The position numbers were made by a program, and so were the translations under genes. This document shows positions 1 to 9,020 of a stretch of DNA of 64,000 nt, piece after piece. Positions within the stretch are counted from its first letter, which is position 1; the number at the start of each line of letters is the position of its first letter. The notes under the pieces were generated by a model. That model was not told the DNA's origin. It searched no databases and saw only the letters and a list, made by a program, of their open reading frames with translations. Source of the stretch: Chitinophaga niabensis (GTDB lineage: Bacteria; Bacteroidota; Bacteroidia; Chitinophagales; Chitinophagaceae); assembly GCA_017849435.1 (NCBI GenBank), contig JAFIGY010000014.1:62001-126000 (forward strand), read 5' to 3'.

Positions 1-1392
1 TTTGAACAGCGTATCCTTGCAGCCCACTGTATTGTGCACGATCAGCCGCGCGGTTTTGCTGCCGCCGGAAGAATAAGCGTAGGAAGGATTCTGCAGGCTG
101 GAGAAATCTGTCATCGTGGCCAGGTCGCCAAAATCCCAGTCCCAGTAATTCACCGTGCCAAACACGGAAATGCTCTCATCTGTGAACAATGCGGGTTTGT
201 TGATGCAACCGCCGGTAACCGCAAAGTCCGGCCTGAACCCCGGGTACACCAGCACCTTGGAAGTAGTGGAATCCGGGCATTGCAGACCTCTGTTGGTGGC
301 CAGTTTAATGGAGTAGGTGCCGGGTGTGGTGAACGTGTGATCCGCCACCGGGTTGGTGGAGCTGTATACAATGTTGCCTGCGCTGTTTTTGAATTCCCAG
401 TAGTAAGCGGCGATCAGCGGACTGTTGGATTGATTGGCCAGCATGAGCTGTTGGGAGTTACCGCACAGCATGTATTCTGGCAACAGCGAGGCTGCGGCCA
501 CCGTACAACCGGTAATGTTGATCTGCAGGTCTTTTCGTTGTGTGGCAATGGCTACGCCGTTGCGGATCTCCTGTACGCAAACGGTTACAACATAGATGCC
601 GGTTTCGGGCGCAATGCCGGAGATGAGCCCTGTATTAGGGTTGATGGTCACCCTGCCGCCGAGCGGCGCGCCGCCGCCATAGCCTGCTCCATAAGGTACG
701 GAGGCATAGGGTGGCGGTACCGGGGGGCGACTGTTGTTACCGCCTGTTCCGCCGCCACTATAGCCTGTTGTCTGATAGGCCTCGCAGAAGGAATAACGAA
801 GCTGGTCGCCGTCGGGATCTTCGGCCGCAAAGCTGTAGGAGAAAGGGTTCTGGGCGCATACCGTTACGAGGTCACTGCCAGTGAATCTCGCGCTGTTATT
901 TTTCGGCGCAGTGGGAAGCGATTGGGTTCCGGGGATCTCTGCGGTGTAGGTGGCTCCGATCCTGCCATAACCGCTCACCAGGTTGTTGATCAGGTCCACG
1001 CGAAAGGTGACCTGGGACGTTAGTACATATCCGTCAGATGTTGCCGGCAGGGAAATATCAAAAATCCAGTATCCTACATAGTAGCATACAAAAGGTGCGC
1101 GGGTGATGCAGGGATCGTTGCTGGTGGCGCTGATCTGTTCTTCATTCGTGAGTGGAACGGCAATGTCTTTGACGCGTTCTCCTGTTGCTTTGTTGAAAAT
1201 ACTGATGTAGCAGGGATTATAGAACTGTCGGTTAGGGGTGCTGCAGCTTCTGAATTGCTTCAGGGTAACATGGTAATTGTACATCCCGTTGCTGGCGCCT
1301 GTGATCGTGTAAAACATTTCCCCGCCGGTGATATGATCGGCTCTGGCAGTCAGGAATGCTCCCAAGAATATAAGCACCAGGATGCGCTTCAT
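1..1392 (-). CDS. PKD-domain surface protein, N-terminal part (runs off window)
   Basis: Reading the minus strand from the ATG at 1392 gives 464 codons with no stop up to base 1, so only the N-terminal part is present. Residues 1-18 form a signal peptide (MKRILVLIFLGAFLTARA). The following beta-rich region starts DHITGGEMFY, and a glycine-rich stretch follows near residues 215-245. Near the truncated end is a PKD-type repeat with the hallmark WDWDFGD and an aromatic-rich strand after it. PKD repeats in Bacteroidota usually sit in large extracellular adhesins or gliding-motility/T9SS cargo proteins, often with a sorting domain at the C-terminus, which is missing here. Role in the cell is therefore inferred: exported, surface or secreted, binding or adhesion. 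It is divergent from the sulfatase gene at 1629. I see no catalytic motif. Confidence 0.85.
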   Translation of the reverse strand, partial: MKRILVLIFLGAFLTARADHITGGEMFYTITGASNGMYNYHVTLKQFRSCSTPNRQFYNPCYISIFNKATGERVKDIAVPLTNEEQISATSNDPCITRAPFVCYYVGYWIFDISLPATSDGYVLTSQVTFRVDLINNLVSGYGRIGATYTAEIPGTQSLPTAPKNNSARFTGSDLVTVCAQNPFSYSFAAEDPDGDQLRYSFCEAYQTTGYSGGGTGGNNSRPPVPPPYASVPYGAGYGGGAPLGGRVTINPNTGLISGIAPETGIYVVTVCVQEIRNGVAIATQRKDLQINITGCTVAAASLLPEYMLCGNSQQLMLANQSNSPLIAAYYWEFKNSAGNIVYSSTNPVADHTFTTPGTYSIKLATNRGLQCPDSTTSKVLVYPGFRPDFAVTGGCINKPALFTDESISVFGTVNYWDWDFGDLATMTDFSSLQNPSYAYSSGGSKTARLIVHNTVGCKDTLFK

Positions 1393-1628
1393 GCAGATGG
1401 ATTTGGCTGATCTGGGGATACGTAAGTGCCCGGTTAATGGTTGCTCGTTGCAGGATACTGTCAGGTTACATGATCCTTGTAAATGTAGCATTCCTTTGCA
1501 TACGCCGCGCGGGATTTTTTACATGTATTTAATGTTTAATGCGATTGGAACTGCGTATGAAGGTTCTGCTGAAATTATCCATCCGGAATATTATTTTTGA
1601 GAGAAGACCCGCTTTTATTCTTTTTTGT

Positions 1629-3146
1629 ATGACAAGCCTGAAACGCATATTGATTCTTTTGGCCTTCCTCGGTACATTCCGGGTGCAGGCGCAGAACCGT
1701 CCGAACATCGTGTTGTTCCTGGTGGACGACATGGGCTGGCAGGATACCAGCGAACCTTTCTGGACGCAACTAACGGAGCTGAATAAACGATATCATACGC
1801 CGAATATGGAACGCCTTGCCAAACGCGGCATGAAGTTCACAGATGCGTATGCCACGCCTGTTTGTACGCCCACGCGGGTGAGCCTGATGACGGGCATGAA
1901 CGCCACGCGGCATAAGGTGACCAACTGGACGAACTACGAACGGGATCAGCGTTCTGATTATAAAGATTCCACGATGTTGCAGGAAGACTGGAACTGGAAC
2001 GGACTAAGCCCTCTCCCCAACGTTCCCCACACCATCCATGCAACCCCGTTACCACAGGTGTTGAAGAATGCCGGCTATTACACCATCCACTGCGGCAAAG
2101 CGCACTATGCCTCCAACGGTACTCCCGGCGCGGATCCCCTGAACATGGGCTATGATGTGAACATAGCGGGCCATGCGGCAGGGCACCCGGCGAGCTATCT
2201 GCCGGAGAAGAAGTACGGGGCGGCCAGTGCTTCGCATGGGGTACCCGGACTCGAGGAATTTTACGGAACGGATGTGTTCCTCACCGAAGCCCTCACCCGC
2301 AAAGCCCTTGCAGCGCTTGTCAAGCCCGTGGCCGATAAAAAACCGTTCTTCCTCTATATGGCGCACTATGCCGTGCATGTGCCGCTGGAAGCGGATAAAC
2401 GGTTTTATCAACGTTATATGGAGAAAGGTCTGGAACCGAATGAAGCGAAGTATGCAGCGCTTATCGAAGGAATGGATAAAAGTCTGGGAGATATTATGGA
2501 TTACCTGGACCAGCATCAACTCACACAAAATACCGTCATCCTTTTCATGTCAGACAATGGCGGCCTGAGCCTGTCGCCTCCCCGCGCGAAACCCGCGCAT
2601 ACGCAGAACCTCCCGCTAAAGGCCGGTAAAGGTTCTGTATATGAAGGCGGCATCCGGGAACCGATGATCGTGAGCTGGCCGGGTGTGGTGAAAGCGGGCA
2701 GTGTAACGGCGCAACCCGTGATCATTGAAGATTTCTTTCCTACCCTGCTGGAAATGGCCGGTGTGAAGAAGCCCCGCATCCTGCAAAGAACAGATGGAAA
2801 AAGTTTTGTGCCGGTGCTGAAAGACGCCGCAGGGAAAGATACAACGAGGGTACTGGTATGGCATTATCCGCATCGCTGGACTCCGGGCGAAGGACCCGGC
2901 CTGCATTTTTTCTCCGCTGTCCGGAAAGGCAACTGGAAGCTGGTTTACAACCAGCGCACAGAGCGGGTATATCTGTATGATCTGAGAACAGATATCGGGG
3001 AGGAGCATGATCTGGCAACCAGCTATCCTGCCAAAGCCAAAGAGCTGGCCATGGCGTTAACAGCGTACCTGAAAGAGCGCGGTGAGAAGATGCCGTTGCA
3101 TGAGCCTTCCGGAAAACCGGTAGCATGGCCGGATGCGACACTTTAA
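1629..3146 (+). CDS. Formylglycine-dependent sulfatase (S1 family)
   Basis: 505 residues, exported. The ATG at 1629 is preferred over an in-frame ATG at 1539 because it starts a clean signal peptide (residues 1-22, ending VQAQ). Metal-ligand Asp33-Asp34 follow in LVDDMGW. The sulfatase signature CTPTR is at 79-83, and its Cys79 is the residue oxidised to formylglycine in this family. Further family marks are SDNGG and the C-terminal YEGGIREP block. The usual GKWH block reads GKAHYA, so the catalytic Lys and His are kept while the Trp is replaced. The substrate is probably a sulfated sugar released from a polysaccharide, as it sits at the head of a locus with two more sulfatases and a PL8 lyase. 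Its last 4 bases overlap the end of the convergent receiver gene. Confidence 0.93.
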   Translation: MTSLKRILILLAFLGTFRVQAQNRPNIVLFLVDDMGWQDTSEPFWTQLTELNKRYHTPNMERLAKRGMKFTDAYATPVCTPTRVSLMTGMNATRHKVTNWTNYERDQRSDYKDSTMLQEDWNWNGLSPLPNVPHTIHATPLPQVLKNAGYYTIHCGKAHYASNGTPGADPLNMGYDVNIAGHAAGHPASYLPEKKYGAASASHGVPGLEEFYGTDVFLTEALTRKALAALVKPVADKKPFFLYMAHYAVHVPLEADKRFYQRYMEKGLEPNEAKYAALIEGMDKSLGDIMDYLDQHQLTQNTVILFMSDNGGLSLSPPRAKPAHTQNLPLKAGKGSVYEGGIREPMIVSWPGVVKAGSVTAQPVIIEDFFPTLLEMAGVKKPRILQRTDGKSFVPVLKDAAGKDTTRVLVWHYPHRWTPGEGPGLHFFSAVRKGNWKLVYNQRTERVYLYDLRTDIGEEHDLATSYPAKAKELAMALTAYLKERGEKMPLHEPSGKPVAWPDATL

Positions 3147-3538
3147 CTGGCGGCAGGGAACAGGAGGCCGTGCAGCAGACCTACGAGCTCGGAGAATTTC
3201 TCGGGTTTGGAAATGAAATCATGTGCGCCCAGTTGCTTCGTTTCTTCGATGGTGCGGTTGTCTGATGCTGTGGAGTAAATGATCACGGGAATGTCTTTCA
3301 GTCGTTCCGTAGCCTTCACTTCCCGCAGGAATTGTACGCCGTTCATCATTGGCATGTTGAGGTCAAGGAAAATAAGATCGGGGAGAAGGGCCATGTCTTT
3401 CAGCTGCATGATACCTTCGTAACCATTCGGGGCGATGTTGCACACAATGGAATTGTCTATGAATGCCAGTGCAGAAGTGAATATCTCCTGATCATCCATA
3501 TCATCATCTATCAACAATATTGTGGGTATACTAAACAT
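3143..3538 (-). CDS. Single-domain response regulator (CheY/Rcp1-like)
   Basis: 131 residues consisting only of a receiver domain. The acidic pocket is DDD at 11-13, the phospho-acceptor is Asp59 in FLDLNMP, the switch Thr/Ser lies in IIYSTAS, and the conserved Lys is Lys111 in ISKP. There is no output domain, so it must act by protein contact or as a phosphate shuttle. The spacing and the insert between strand 2 and helix 2 resemble Rcp1-type regulators that work with bacteriophytochrome or hybrid kinases. No kinase is adjacent. The gene is convergent with the upstream sulfatase, with stop codons overlapping by 4 bases. Whether it serves this locus is unknown. Confidence 0.9.
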   Translation of the reverse strand: MFSIPTILLIDDDMDDQEIFTSALAFIDNSIVCNIAPNGYEGIMQLKDMALLPDLIFLDLNMPMMNGVQFLREVKATERLKDIPVIIYSTASDNRTIEETKQLGAHDFISKPEKFSELVGLLHGLLFPAAS

Positions 3539-3703
3539 AATTCAAATAGTAAAATAATTGCATGTATCGACGGTCGTGCTATTGTGCCAGGGTAACAAGC
3601 GAATGTCAAGATAGTCAATTTGTGCCATCCTTTCGTGTATTTTAGAAAAAATAAAAAGGAATTAGCAGTAAGATTGCATTCCGCTTGCTAAAAAGATATT
3701 ATA

Positions 3704-5221
3704 ATGAAACGATTACTCTTTGTTGCGCTGGCAGGGATGCTGATCCAGTCTGCATTTGCGCAGAAAAAGCCAAATGTGGTGATCATTTATGCCGATGATC
3801 TGGGATATGGGGACCTGAGTTGTTACGGGGCTACAAAAGTTCGGACCCCGAACATTGACCGGCTGGCGAAGGAAGGCGTCCGTTTTACAAACGGGCATTG
3901 TACTTCCGCCACCTGCACGCCTTCCCGTTACGCCCTCATCACAGGCCGCTATCCCTGGCGGCAGACCGGCACCGGCGTACTGCCGGGCGATGCGAAACTG
4001 ATTGTGCCGATGGATAAGGGGTCTGTTGCTTCCATGATGAAGAAGGCCGGTTACCGGACCGCACAGGTGGGAAAATGGCATCTGGGACTGGGAGATGGAA
4101 AGGAGATCGACTGGAACGGTGAAGTGAAACCCTCGCCGAATGAGGTGGGATTCGATTATTCGTTTTGTTTTCCCGCTACAGCGGACCGTGTTCCAACGGT
4201 TTTTGTGGAAGATCACAAGGTATTGGGGTTGGACAGGAACGACCCGATCACCGTCAACTACAAACAAAAAGTGGGCGATGACCCTACCGGCAGGGAACAT
4301 CCGGAATTACTGAAAATGCAATCGTCCCCAGGTCAGGGCCACGATAACACCATCGTGAACGGCATCGGTCGTATCGGTTATATGAAAGGTGGTCACAAGG
4401 CCCGCTGGACAGATGAAGAGCTTGCTTATGTGTTCACGGACCGCGCTGAGCAGTTCATCGAAGACAACCGTCAACGCCCTTTCTTCCTGTACTTCTGCCT
4501 GAGCGATATTCATGTGCCGCGGATGCCCGGTACTCCGTTCAAGGGTAAAAGCGGACTGGGATACAGGGGAGATGCGATCCTGCAGATGGACTGGACGGTG
4601 GGCCGTATTATGCAGAAGCTGAAAAGTCTTGGTTTGGATAAGAACACCCTCGTTCTTTTCACCAGCGACAATGGTCCAGTGCTGGACGATGGCTACCAGG
4701 ATGAAGCGGTCACTCAGCTGAACGGTCACCAGCCCGCCGGCCCGCTCCGCGGCGGTAAATACAGCGCTTTCGAAGGTGGCACCCGCGTGCCTTTCATCGT
4801 AAGCTGGCCGGGCGCTGTCAAAGGCAACCAGACGTCGGATGCGCTTGTTTGCCAGATAGATCTCTTTGCTTCTTTTGCCAGGCTTACCGGTCAGCAACTG
4901 GCGGATGATGATGCGCCTGACAGCTTTGACGTAATGGATGCATTGCTCGGGAAATCCCCTAAAGGCCGCGCCTGGCTCATTCAGCAGGGAGGCCCTTTAT
5001 CGCTCGTAAAAGGTGATCTGAAATACATCGTGCCGTCAAAAGGCCCGAAACTTCTTTCCGGTGTGAACATCGAATCCGGTCACGATCCGGAGCCGCAATT
5101 GTATGATCTGAAAAAAGATATCGGGGAGCAGCATAATATTGCAGCGCAATACCCGGAAAAAGTAAAAGCAATGGCAGACGAATTGCAGCGCCTGAAAGCT
5201 GCGGATAAAACCAGAAAATAA
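3704..5221 (+). CDS. Arylsulfatase-type sulfatase (S1 family)
   Basis: 505 residues with a signal peptide at 1-19 (ending SAFAQ). The calcium-binding Asp pair is in YADDLGYGD, and the formylglycine signature CTPSR is followed by YALITGR. The blocks GKWHLGLG, FTSDNGP and FEGGTRVPF are all intact, so it should be an active hydrolase of sulfate esters once its Cys is converted to formylglycine. It works in the periplasm or on the surface. The exact sugar and sulfate position cannot be read from motifs alone. It is followed after 8 bases by another sulfatase, so the two are surely co-transcribed. The 165-base gap before it holds no promoter I can defend. Confidence 0.94.
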   Translation: MKRLLFVALAGMLIQSAFAQKKPNVVIIYADDLGYGDLSCYGATKVRTPNIDRLAKEGVRFTNGHCTSATCTPSRYALITGRYPWRQTGTGVLPGDAKLIVPMDKGSVASMMKKAGYRTAQVGKWHLGLGDGKEIDWNGEVKPSPNEVGFDYSFCFPATADRVPTVFVEDHKVLGLDRNDPITVNYKQKVGDDPTGREHPELLKMQSSPGQGHDNTIVNGIGRIGYMKGGHKARWTDEELAYVFTDRAEQFIEDNRQRPFFLYFCLSDIHVPRMPGTPFKGKSGLGYRGDAILQMDWTVGRIMQKLKSLGLDKNTLVLFTSDNGPVLDDGYQDEAVTQLNGHQPAGPLRGGKYSAFEGGTRVPFIVSWPGAVKGNQTSDALVCQIDLFASFARLTGQQLADDDAPDSFDVMDALLGKSPKGRAWLIQQGGPLSLVKGDLKYIVPSKGPKLLSGVNIESGHDPEPQLYDLKKDIGEQHNIAAQYPEKVKAMADELQRLKAADKTRK

Positions 5222-5229
5222 ATCGACAC

Positions 5230-6747
5230 ATGCGTTACATCCTGTTCCTCTTCCTGATCATCGGTCATCTTCCTTCACAGGCACAACAAAAAGGGAAGCG
5301 GCCGAACATTGTGATCATCGTTTCAGATGACCACGCTTTTCAAGCCATCAGCGCTTATGGCGGCAAGCTGATGCAAACGCCCAACATCGACCGGCTGGCG
5401 AAAGAAGGCGGTATCTTTAACAAAGCCTACGTTACCAACTCCCTGTGCGGCCCGAGCCGCGCTACCATTCTCACGGGGAAGTACAGCCACAAGAACGGTT
5501 TCAAAGACAACCGCTCTTCTTTTGACGGCAGCCAGGATAACTTCGCCAAAAGATTGCAGGCCGGCGGTTACCAAACGGCATGGATCGGGAAATGGCACCT
5601 GGAAACAGAGCCGCAGGGGTTTGACTACTGGCAGGTATTGCCGGGGCAGGGTGCTTATTATAATCCCGACTTTCTCGTAGCCGGTAAAAAGATCCGGAAG
5701 GAAGGATATGTTACCAATCTCATTTCCGATGCTGCGGAACAATGGCTGGACGGGCGGGATGCCTCCAAACCCTTCTGCCTCGTGATCGGCCACAAGGCCA
5801 CGCACCGCAACTGGCTGCCTGACACTACGGACCTTGGCCGTTTCGATAACAGCACATTCCCGCTGCCGGCCAACTTCTATGATACCTATGAAGGTCGCGC
5901 TGCCGCACAGCATCAGGATATGACCATCGCTAAAACCATGCAACTGGCATCCGATCTGAAGATGCTGCCTGACAGCGGTTTTCGCAAAGGTGAGTTTTCC
6001 CGCATGAATGCTGCACAGCGTGCGAAATTTGAAGCATATTACAAACCCATCATCGCAAAATTCCGCGCCGCGGGCCTGAAAGGGAACGCGCTTACGGAAT
6101 GGAAATATCAACGCTACCTCAAAGATTACCTGAGCACTGCCGCTGCGCTGGACCGGAATATCGGTCGCATCCTTCATTACCTCGATGCACATCAGTTGAG
6201 CCGGAACACGCTGGTGATCTATCTTTCCGATCAGGGTTTTTATATGGGAGAGCACGGCTGGTTCGACAAGCGGTTTATGTATGAGGAGTCTTTCCGCACG
6301 CCGATGGTGATCCGCTATCCCGGTGTTGTGAAGCCCGGCAGCAGGATCAACGGTATGGTCATGAACCTGGATATTGCGCCCACCTGTCTGGAAGTGGCCG
6401 GAGTGCCTGTGCCCGGGGACGTTCAGGGGAAATCATTCCTTTCGCTGTTGAAGAATCCCTCCGGCAGTATCCGGAAATCCATGTACTATCACTACTATGA
6501 AATGGCCGAGCATTCCGTGTGGCCGCATTTCGGGATACGTACGCAGCAATATAAGCTCATCCGTTTTTACCAGGAAGGCGAAAAATGGGAGCTTTTCGAT
6601 CTGCTAAAAGATCCTTCCGAGATGCATAATGTTTACGGGCAGAAAGGATACGAACAAATCACCGTTAAATTGAAGGAAGAACTGAAGGGATTGATCAGGG
6701 AGTATGAGGACGAGGAGGCGATGCAAATATTCAATAAAGAGATTTAG
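5230..6747 (+). CDS. Sulfatase, N-acetylglucosamine-6-sulfatase-like (S1_11-like)
   Basis: 505 residues with a signal peptide at 1-19 (ending SQAQ). The N-terminal metal block reads VSDDHAFQAISAYGG and the formylglycine signature is CGPSR inside NSLCGPSRATILTGK. This combination (SDDH...Q.ISAYG, NSLC.PSRA.ILTGK) is, from memory, typical of the S1_11 / GlcNAc-6-O-sulfatase group that removes 6-sulfate from glucosamine in mucin, keratan or heparan sugars. The subgroup call is inference. IGKWHLE and LSDQGFYMGEHGWFDK are intact. It is the last gene of the two-sulfatase operon and ends just before a strong terminator. Confidence 0.93.
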   Translation: MRYILFLFLIIGHLPSQAQQKGKRPNIVIIVSDDHAFQAISAYGGKLMQTPNIDRLAKEGGIFNKAYVTNSLCGPSRATILTGKYSHKNGFKDNRSSFDGSQDNFAKRLQAGGYQTAWIGKWHLETEPQGFDYWQVLPGQGAYYNPDFLVAGKKIRKEGYVTNLISDAAEQWLDGRDASKPFCLVIGHKATHRNWLPDTTDLGRFDNSTFPLPANFYDTYEGRAAAQHQDMTIAKTMQLASDLKMLPDSGFRKGEFSRMNAAQRAKFEAYYKPIIAKFRAAGLKGNALTEWKYQRYLKDYLSTAAALDRNIGRILHYLDAHQLSRNTLVIYLSDQGFYMGEHGWFDKRFMYEESFRTPMVIRYPGVVKPGSRINGMVMNLDIAPTCLEVAGVPVPGDVQGKSFLSLLKNPSGSIRKSMYYHYYEMAEHSVWPHFGIRTQQYKLIRFYQEGEKWELFDLLKDPSEMHNVYGQKGYEQITVKLKEELKGLIREYEDEEAMQIFNKEI

Positions 6748-6750
6748 CTT

Positions 6751-6785
6751 AAAGGGCACTTCACGCGGAAGTGCCCTTTTTCTTT
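6751..6785 (+). terminator. Rho-independent terminator after the sulfatase operon
   Basis: A perfect 12-bp stem (AAAGGGCACTTC at 6751-6762, GAAGTGCCCTTT at 6768-6779) with a 5-base loop, followed by a T-rich tract. It starts 3 bases after the sulfatase stop codon. Confidence 0.9.
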
Positions 6786-6824
6786 TTACCCCCAGCCGGA
6801 TGTTCATCCGTTCCGCGCCGTAGA

Positions 6825-6866
6825 TTAGAATTCTCTCATCTCAACATTAGAATCTTCTAATAACCA
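6825..6866. promoter_or_regulatory. TTCTAA-motif cluster upstream of the OmpR-type regulator
   Basis: Two minus-strand TTCTAAT elements (seen as ATTAGAA on the plus strand; TTAGA cores at 6825 and 6847) lie exactly 22 bases apart, and a plus-strand TTCTAATAACC lies at 6855-6865. The same hexamer forms the 11-bp array at 8960-9014. This suggests the regulator encoded at 6911 controls its own operon; the link is inference. Confidence 0.5.
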
Positions 6867-6910
6867 ATGAAATAGGAAGAGATGCCCTAATTTAGCCCCA
6901 GATTGAGATT

Positions 6911-7585
6911 ATGAACATTTTATTGATTGAAGACGAACCCCGTGTTGTAACGCTCATAAAGAAAGGATTGGAAGTTCATGAGCACCAGGTGACGGTCGCT
7001 TATGACGGGCAGGATGGATGCCACGCAGCGATGCAGCATGATTATGATCTGGTGATCCTGGATGTGTTATTGCCGTCGCTGAACGGACTGGAAGTATGTC
7101 AACGGATCAAGGCTTTTAAAAAAGGGTTGCCGGTATTGATGCTGACGGCGCTGGGCACCGTGCGGGACAAAGTGATGGGCTTCGAATGCGGAGCGGATGA
7201 TTATATGCCCAAGCCCTTTCACCTCGATGAACTGCTGGCGCGCATCAAAGCCCTCGGCCGCAGGAGCCAGACCGTTTCCCCCACTGCCGTTTACCGGGTG
7301 GCGGACCTGGAAATGGACTGCTACAAACGAAGCGTGTCAAGGGGAGGGAAGGAGATCGTGCTGACCGTGAAAGAATTCGCGCTGCTGGAAGTACTGATCA
7401 CGAACAAGAACCGCGTACTGTCAAGGGCCTTCATGGCGGAAACGGTATGGGGCATAGATTTCAACAGGGGAACCAATCTCATCGATGTATATATCAATTA
7501 CCTGCGCGCAAAAATAGACAAAGGATTTTCCCACCCGTTGATACATACGGTTATCGGTGTGGGGTATGTATTGAAGGAACAATGA
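6911..7585 (+). CDS. OmpR/PhoB-family DNA-binding response regulator
   Basis: 224 residues. The receiver domain is at about 1-118, with acidic residues Glu7/Asp8, phospho-acceptor Asp51 in VILDVLLP, and Lys101 in YMPKPF. A winged-helix trans_reg_C domain at about 128-222 ends VIGVGYVLKE. It resembles CusR-type regulators of Bacteroidota. The sensor kinase gene follows after 10 bases, so the two form one operon. Both flanks carry copies of a TTCTAA motif, and downstream of the kinase there is a five-copy 11-bp array before susC. Members of this family bind tandem 11-bp direct repeats, so the adjacent SusC/SusD operon is the likely target. Confidence 0.95.
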   Translation: MNILLIEDEPRVVTLIKKGLEVHEHQVTVAYDGQDGCHAAMQHDYDLVILDVLLPSLNGLEVCQRIKAFKKGLPVLMLTALGTVRDKVMGFECGADDYMPKPFHLDELLARIKALGRRSQTVSPTAVYRVADLEMDCYKRSVSRGGKEIVLTVKEFALLEVLITNKNRVLSRAFMAETVWGIDFNRGTNLIDVYINYLRAKIDKGFSHPLIHTVIGVGYVLKEQ

Positions 7586-7595
7586 ATATCGGAGT

Positions 7596-8945
7596 ATGAC
7601 GGTAAGGAACAGGTTGTCGCTGCAATTCACTTTCCTGTTTGCGGTGTTGCTTTTCATTCTGCTGGCAGGAATCTACTCGCTGGTAGAACGGAACCGACGG
7701 ATCAATTTTTATGAAAAGCTGGACGACCGGGCTATGACAGTAGCACAATTCTATCTGGCGGAAGATAATTTGTCGGAAGAAGGTTTCATGGCAGTGCTGA
7801 AGAAGTATCCCCGCTCACTCAATCAGGAAGTGATCAGGATCTACAATCGTCGGTTTGAACCTGTTTTTATCCGGGAAGATTCCTTACGATGGAGTAAAGA
7901 AATATTGCAGCGGGCCGTGACGGAAAAGAAACTGCATTTCACCTGGCAGGGGCAGCAGGCTTCGGCGATCTATTATGTGGATAATTCGGGTGATTTCATC
8001 ATCATCGCCACAGCGCTGGATGCAGCAGGCATGGAGAGCGTCCGGCAATTGGGATGGATCATGCTGGTGGCCTTCCTGGTATCGCTGCTGATCACTTACA
8101 TGCTGGGCCGTATTTTCTCGAGGATGGCGTTAACACCCATTAACCGGGTGATCGCCAATGTGAAGATCATTCGGGCCACGAGCCTTGACAGCCGCCTGCA
8201 GGTCAGCAGCAGAAAGCATGATGAGATCGATGAACTCTGCGTGACCATCAACAATCTGCTGGAACATCTGGAACAGTCGTTCGAATCGCAGCGCGCTTTC
8301 ATCGCCAACGCATCCCATGAACTGCGCACGCCCATAGCAGCCATCATGGGAGAAGCAGAGATCGCACTGTTGCAAAACAGGGATACGGAAGAGTATAAAG
8401 TCACGTTGCAGAATGTGGTGGAAGATTCGGCACGACTGACCAGCCTCATCAACAGTCTGCTGGAGCTGGCCCAGGCAAACATGGACAATAACGATTTGCA
8501 ACTCATATGCATGAACGAACTCCTTTGGGAGGTTGTGGATGAATGGAGCAATGGCGGCAAATACCCGGTCAAGCTCATCTTCAGTTTCGGAACAGACGTA
8601 ACGAAAGTGACGATGCCGGGTAACCGCCATTTGCTTTTTCTGGCGCTGGGCAATGTAGTGAAGAATGCGATCAAATTCTCCAACGGCGCTGCGGTACATT
8701 GTGAGTTGAACTATACCGGTAACCAGATCATCATCCTGATCAAAGATCAGGGCATCGGCATTCCCGCCGATGAAAAAGATAAAATATTCAGACCTTTTTA
8801 CAGGAGCGCCAACGCCATCAGGTTTGACGGTTTCGGCATTGGCCTCTCTCTGACGGAAAAAATTATCCGTTTGCACAATGGCACGATTGAAGTACAATCG
8901 GAGCCCGGTGTTGGTACTACTTTCAGGTTTGTATTCCCCCGTTAA
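7596..8945 (+). CDS. Sensor histidine kinase (HAMP, HisKA, HATPase)
   Basis: 449 residues in the inner membrane. Transmembrane helix 1 is at about 8-28 and helix 2 at about 148-171, enclosing a sensor loop of roughly 120 residues in the periplasm. A HAMP linker is at about 172-225. The dimerisation/phospho-acceptor helix has His241 in ASHELRTPIAA. The ATP-binding domain carries the N box (VVKNAIKF), DQGIGIP and GFGIGLSL. It should phosphorylate the regulator encoded 10 bases upstream. The signal is not evident; the position next to SusC/SusD and sulfatases suggests a sugar- or envelope-linked cue. The gene starts at the ATG just after the regulator stop. Confidence 0.95.
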   Translation: MTVRNRLSLQFTFLFAVLLFILLAGIYSLVERNRRINFYEKLDDRAMTVAQFYLAEDNLSEEGFMAVLKKYPRSLNQEVIRIYNRRFEPVFIREDSLRWSKEILQRAVTEKKLHFTWQGQQASAIYYVDNSGDFIIIATALDAAGMESVRQLGWIMLVAFLVSLLITYMLGRIFSRMALTPINRVIANVKIIRATSLDSRLQVSSRKHDEIDELCVTINNLLEHLEQSFESQRAFIANASHELRTPIAAIMGEAEIALLQNRDTEEYKVTLQNVVEDSARLTSLINSLLELAQANMDNNDLQLICMNELLWEVVDEWSNGGKYPVKLIFSFGTDVTKVTMPGNRHLLFLALGNVVKNAIKFSNGAAVHCELNYTGNQIIILIKDQGIGIPADEKDKIFRPFYRSANAIRFDGFGIGLSLTEKIIRLHNGTIEVQSEPGVGTTFRFVFPR

Positions 8946-8959
8946 TGCACATTAAATTT

Positions 8960-9014
8960 TTCTAACAGGTTTCTAACTGGTTCTCAACCTGCCTCTAAAT
9001 ATCCTCTAATAGGC
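8960..9014. repeat. Five tandem 11-bp direct repeats, probable response-regulator binding array
   Basis: Five 11-mers abut without gaps: TTCTAACAGGT (8960), TTCTAACTGGT (8971), TCTCAACCTGC (8982), CTCTAAATATC (8993) and CTCTAATAGGC (9004). The central AA pair recurs at 8964, 8975, 8986, 8997 and 9008, an exact 11-base period. The array ends 6 bases before a TAGCTTTG -7 box of the susC promoter. OmpR/PhoB-type regulators bind 11-bp direct repeats, and one is encoded just upstream. Confidence 0.75.
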
Positions 9015-9020
9015 CCCTCC

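Noticed and set aside
34-1023. A 329-codon open frame on the plus strand
   Set aside because: It lies opposite the PKD-protein gene, whose minus-strand translation has a signal peptide and a clear PKD motif. The plus-strand product has no recognisable domain.
5323-6255. A long minus-strand frame opposite the third sulfatase
   Set aside because: The plus-strand product has all sulfatase motifs; the antisense product is a codon-bias shadow.
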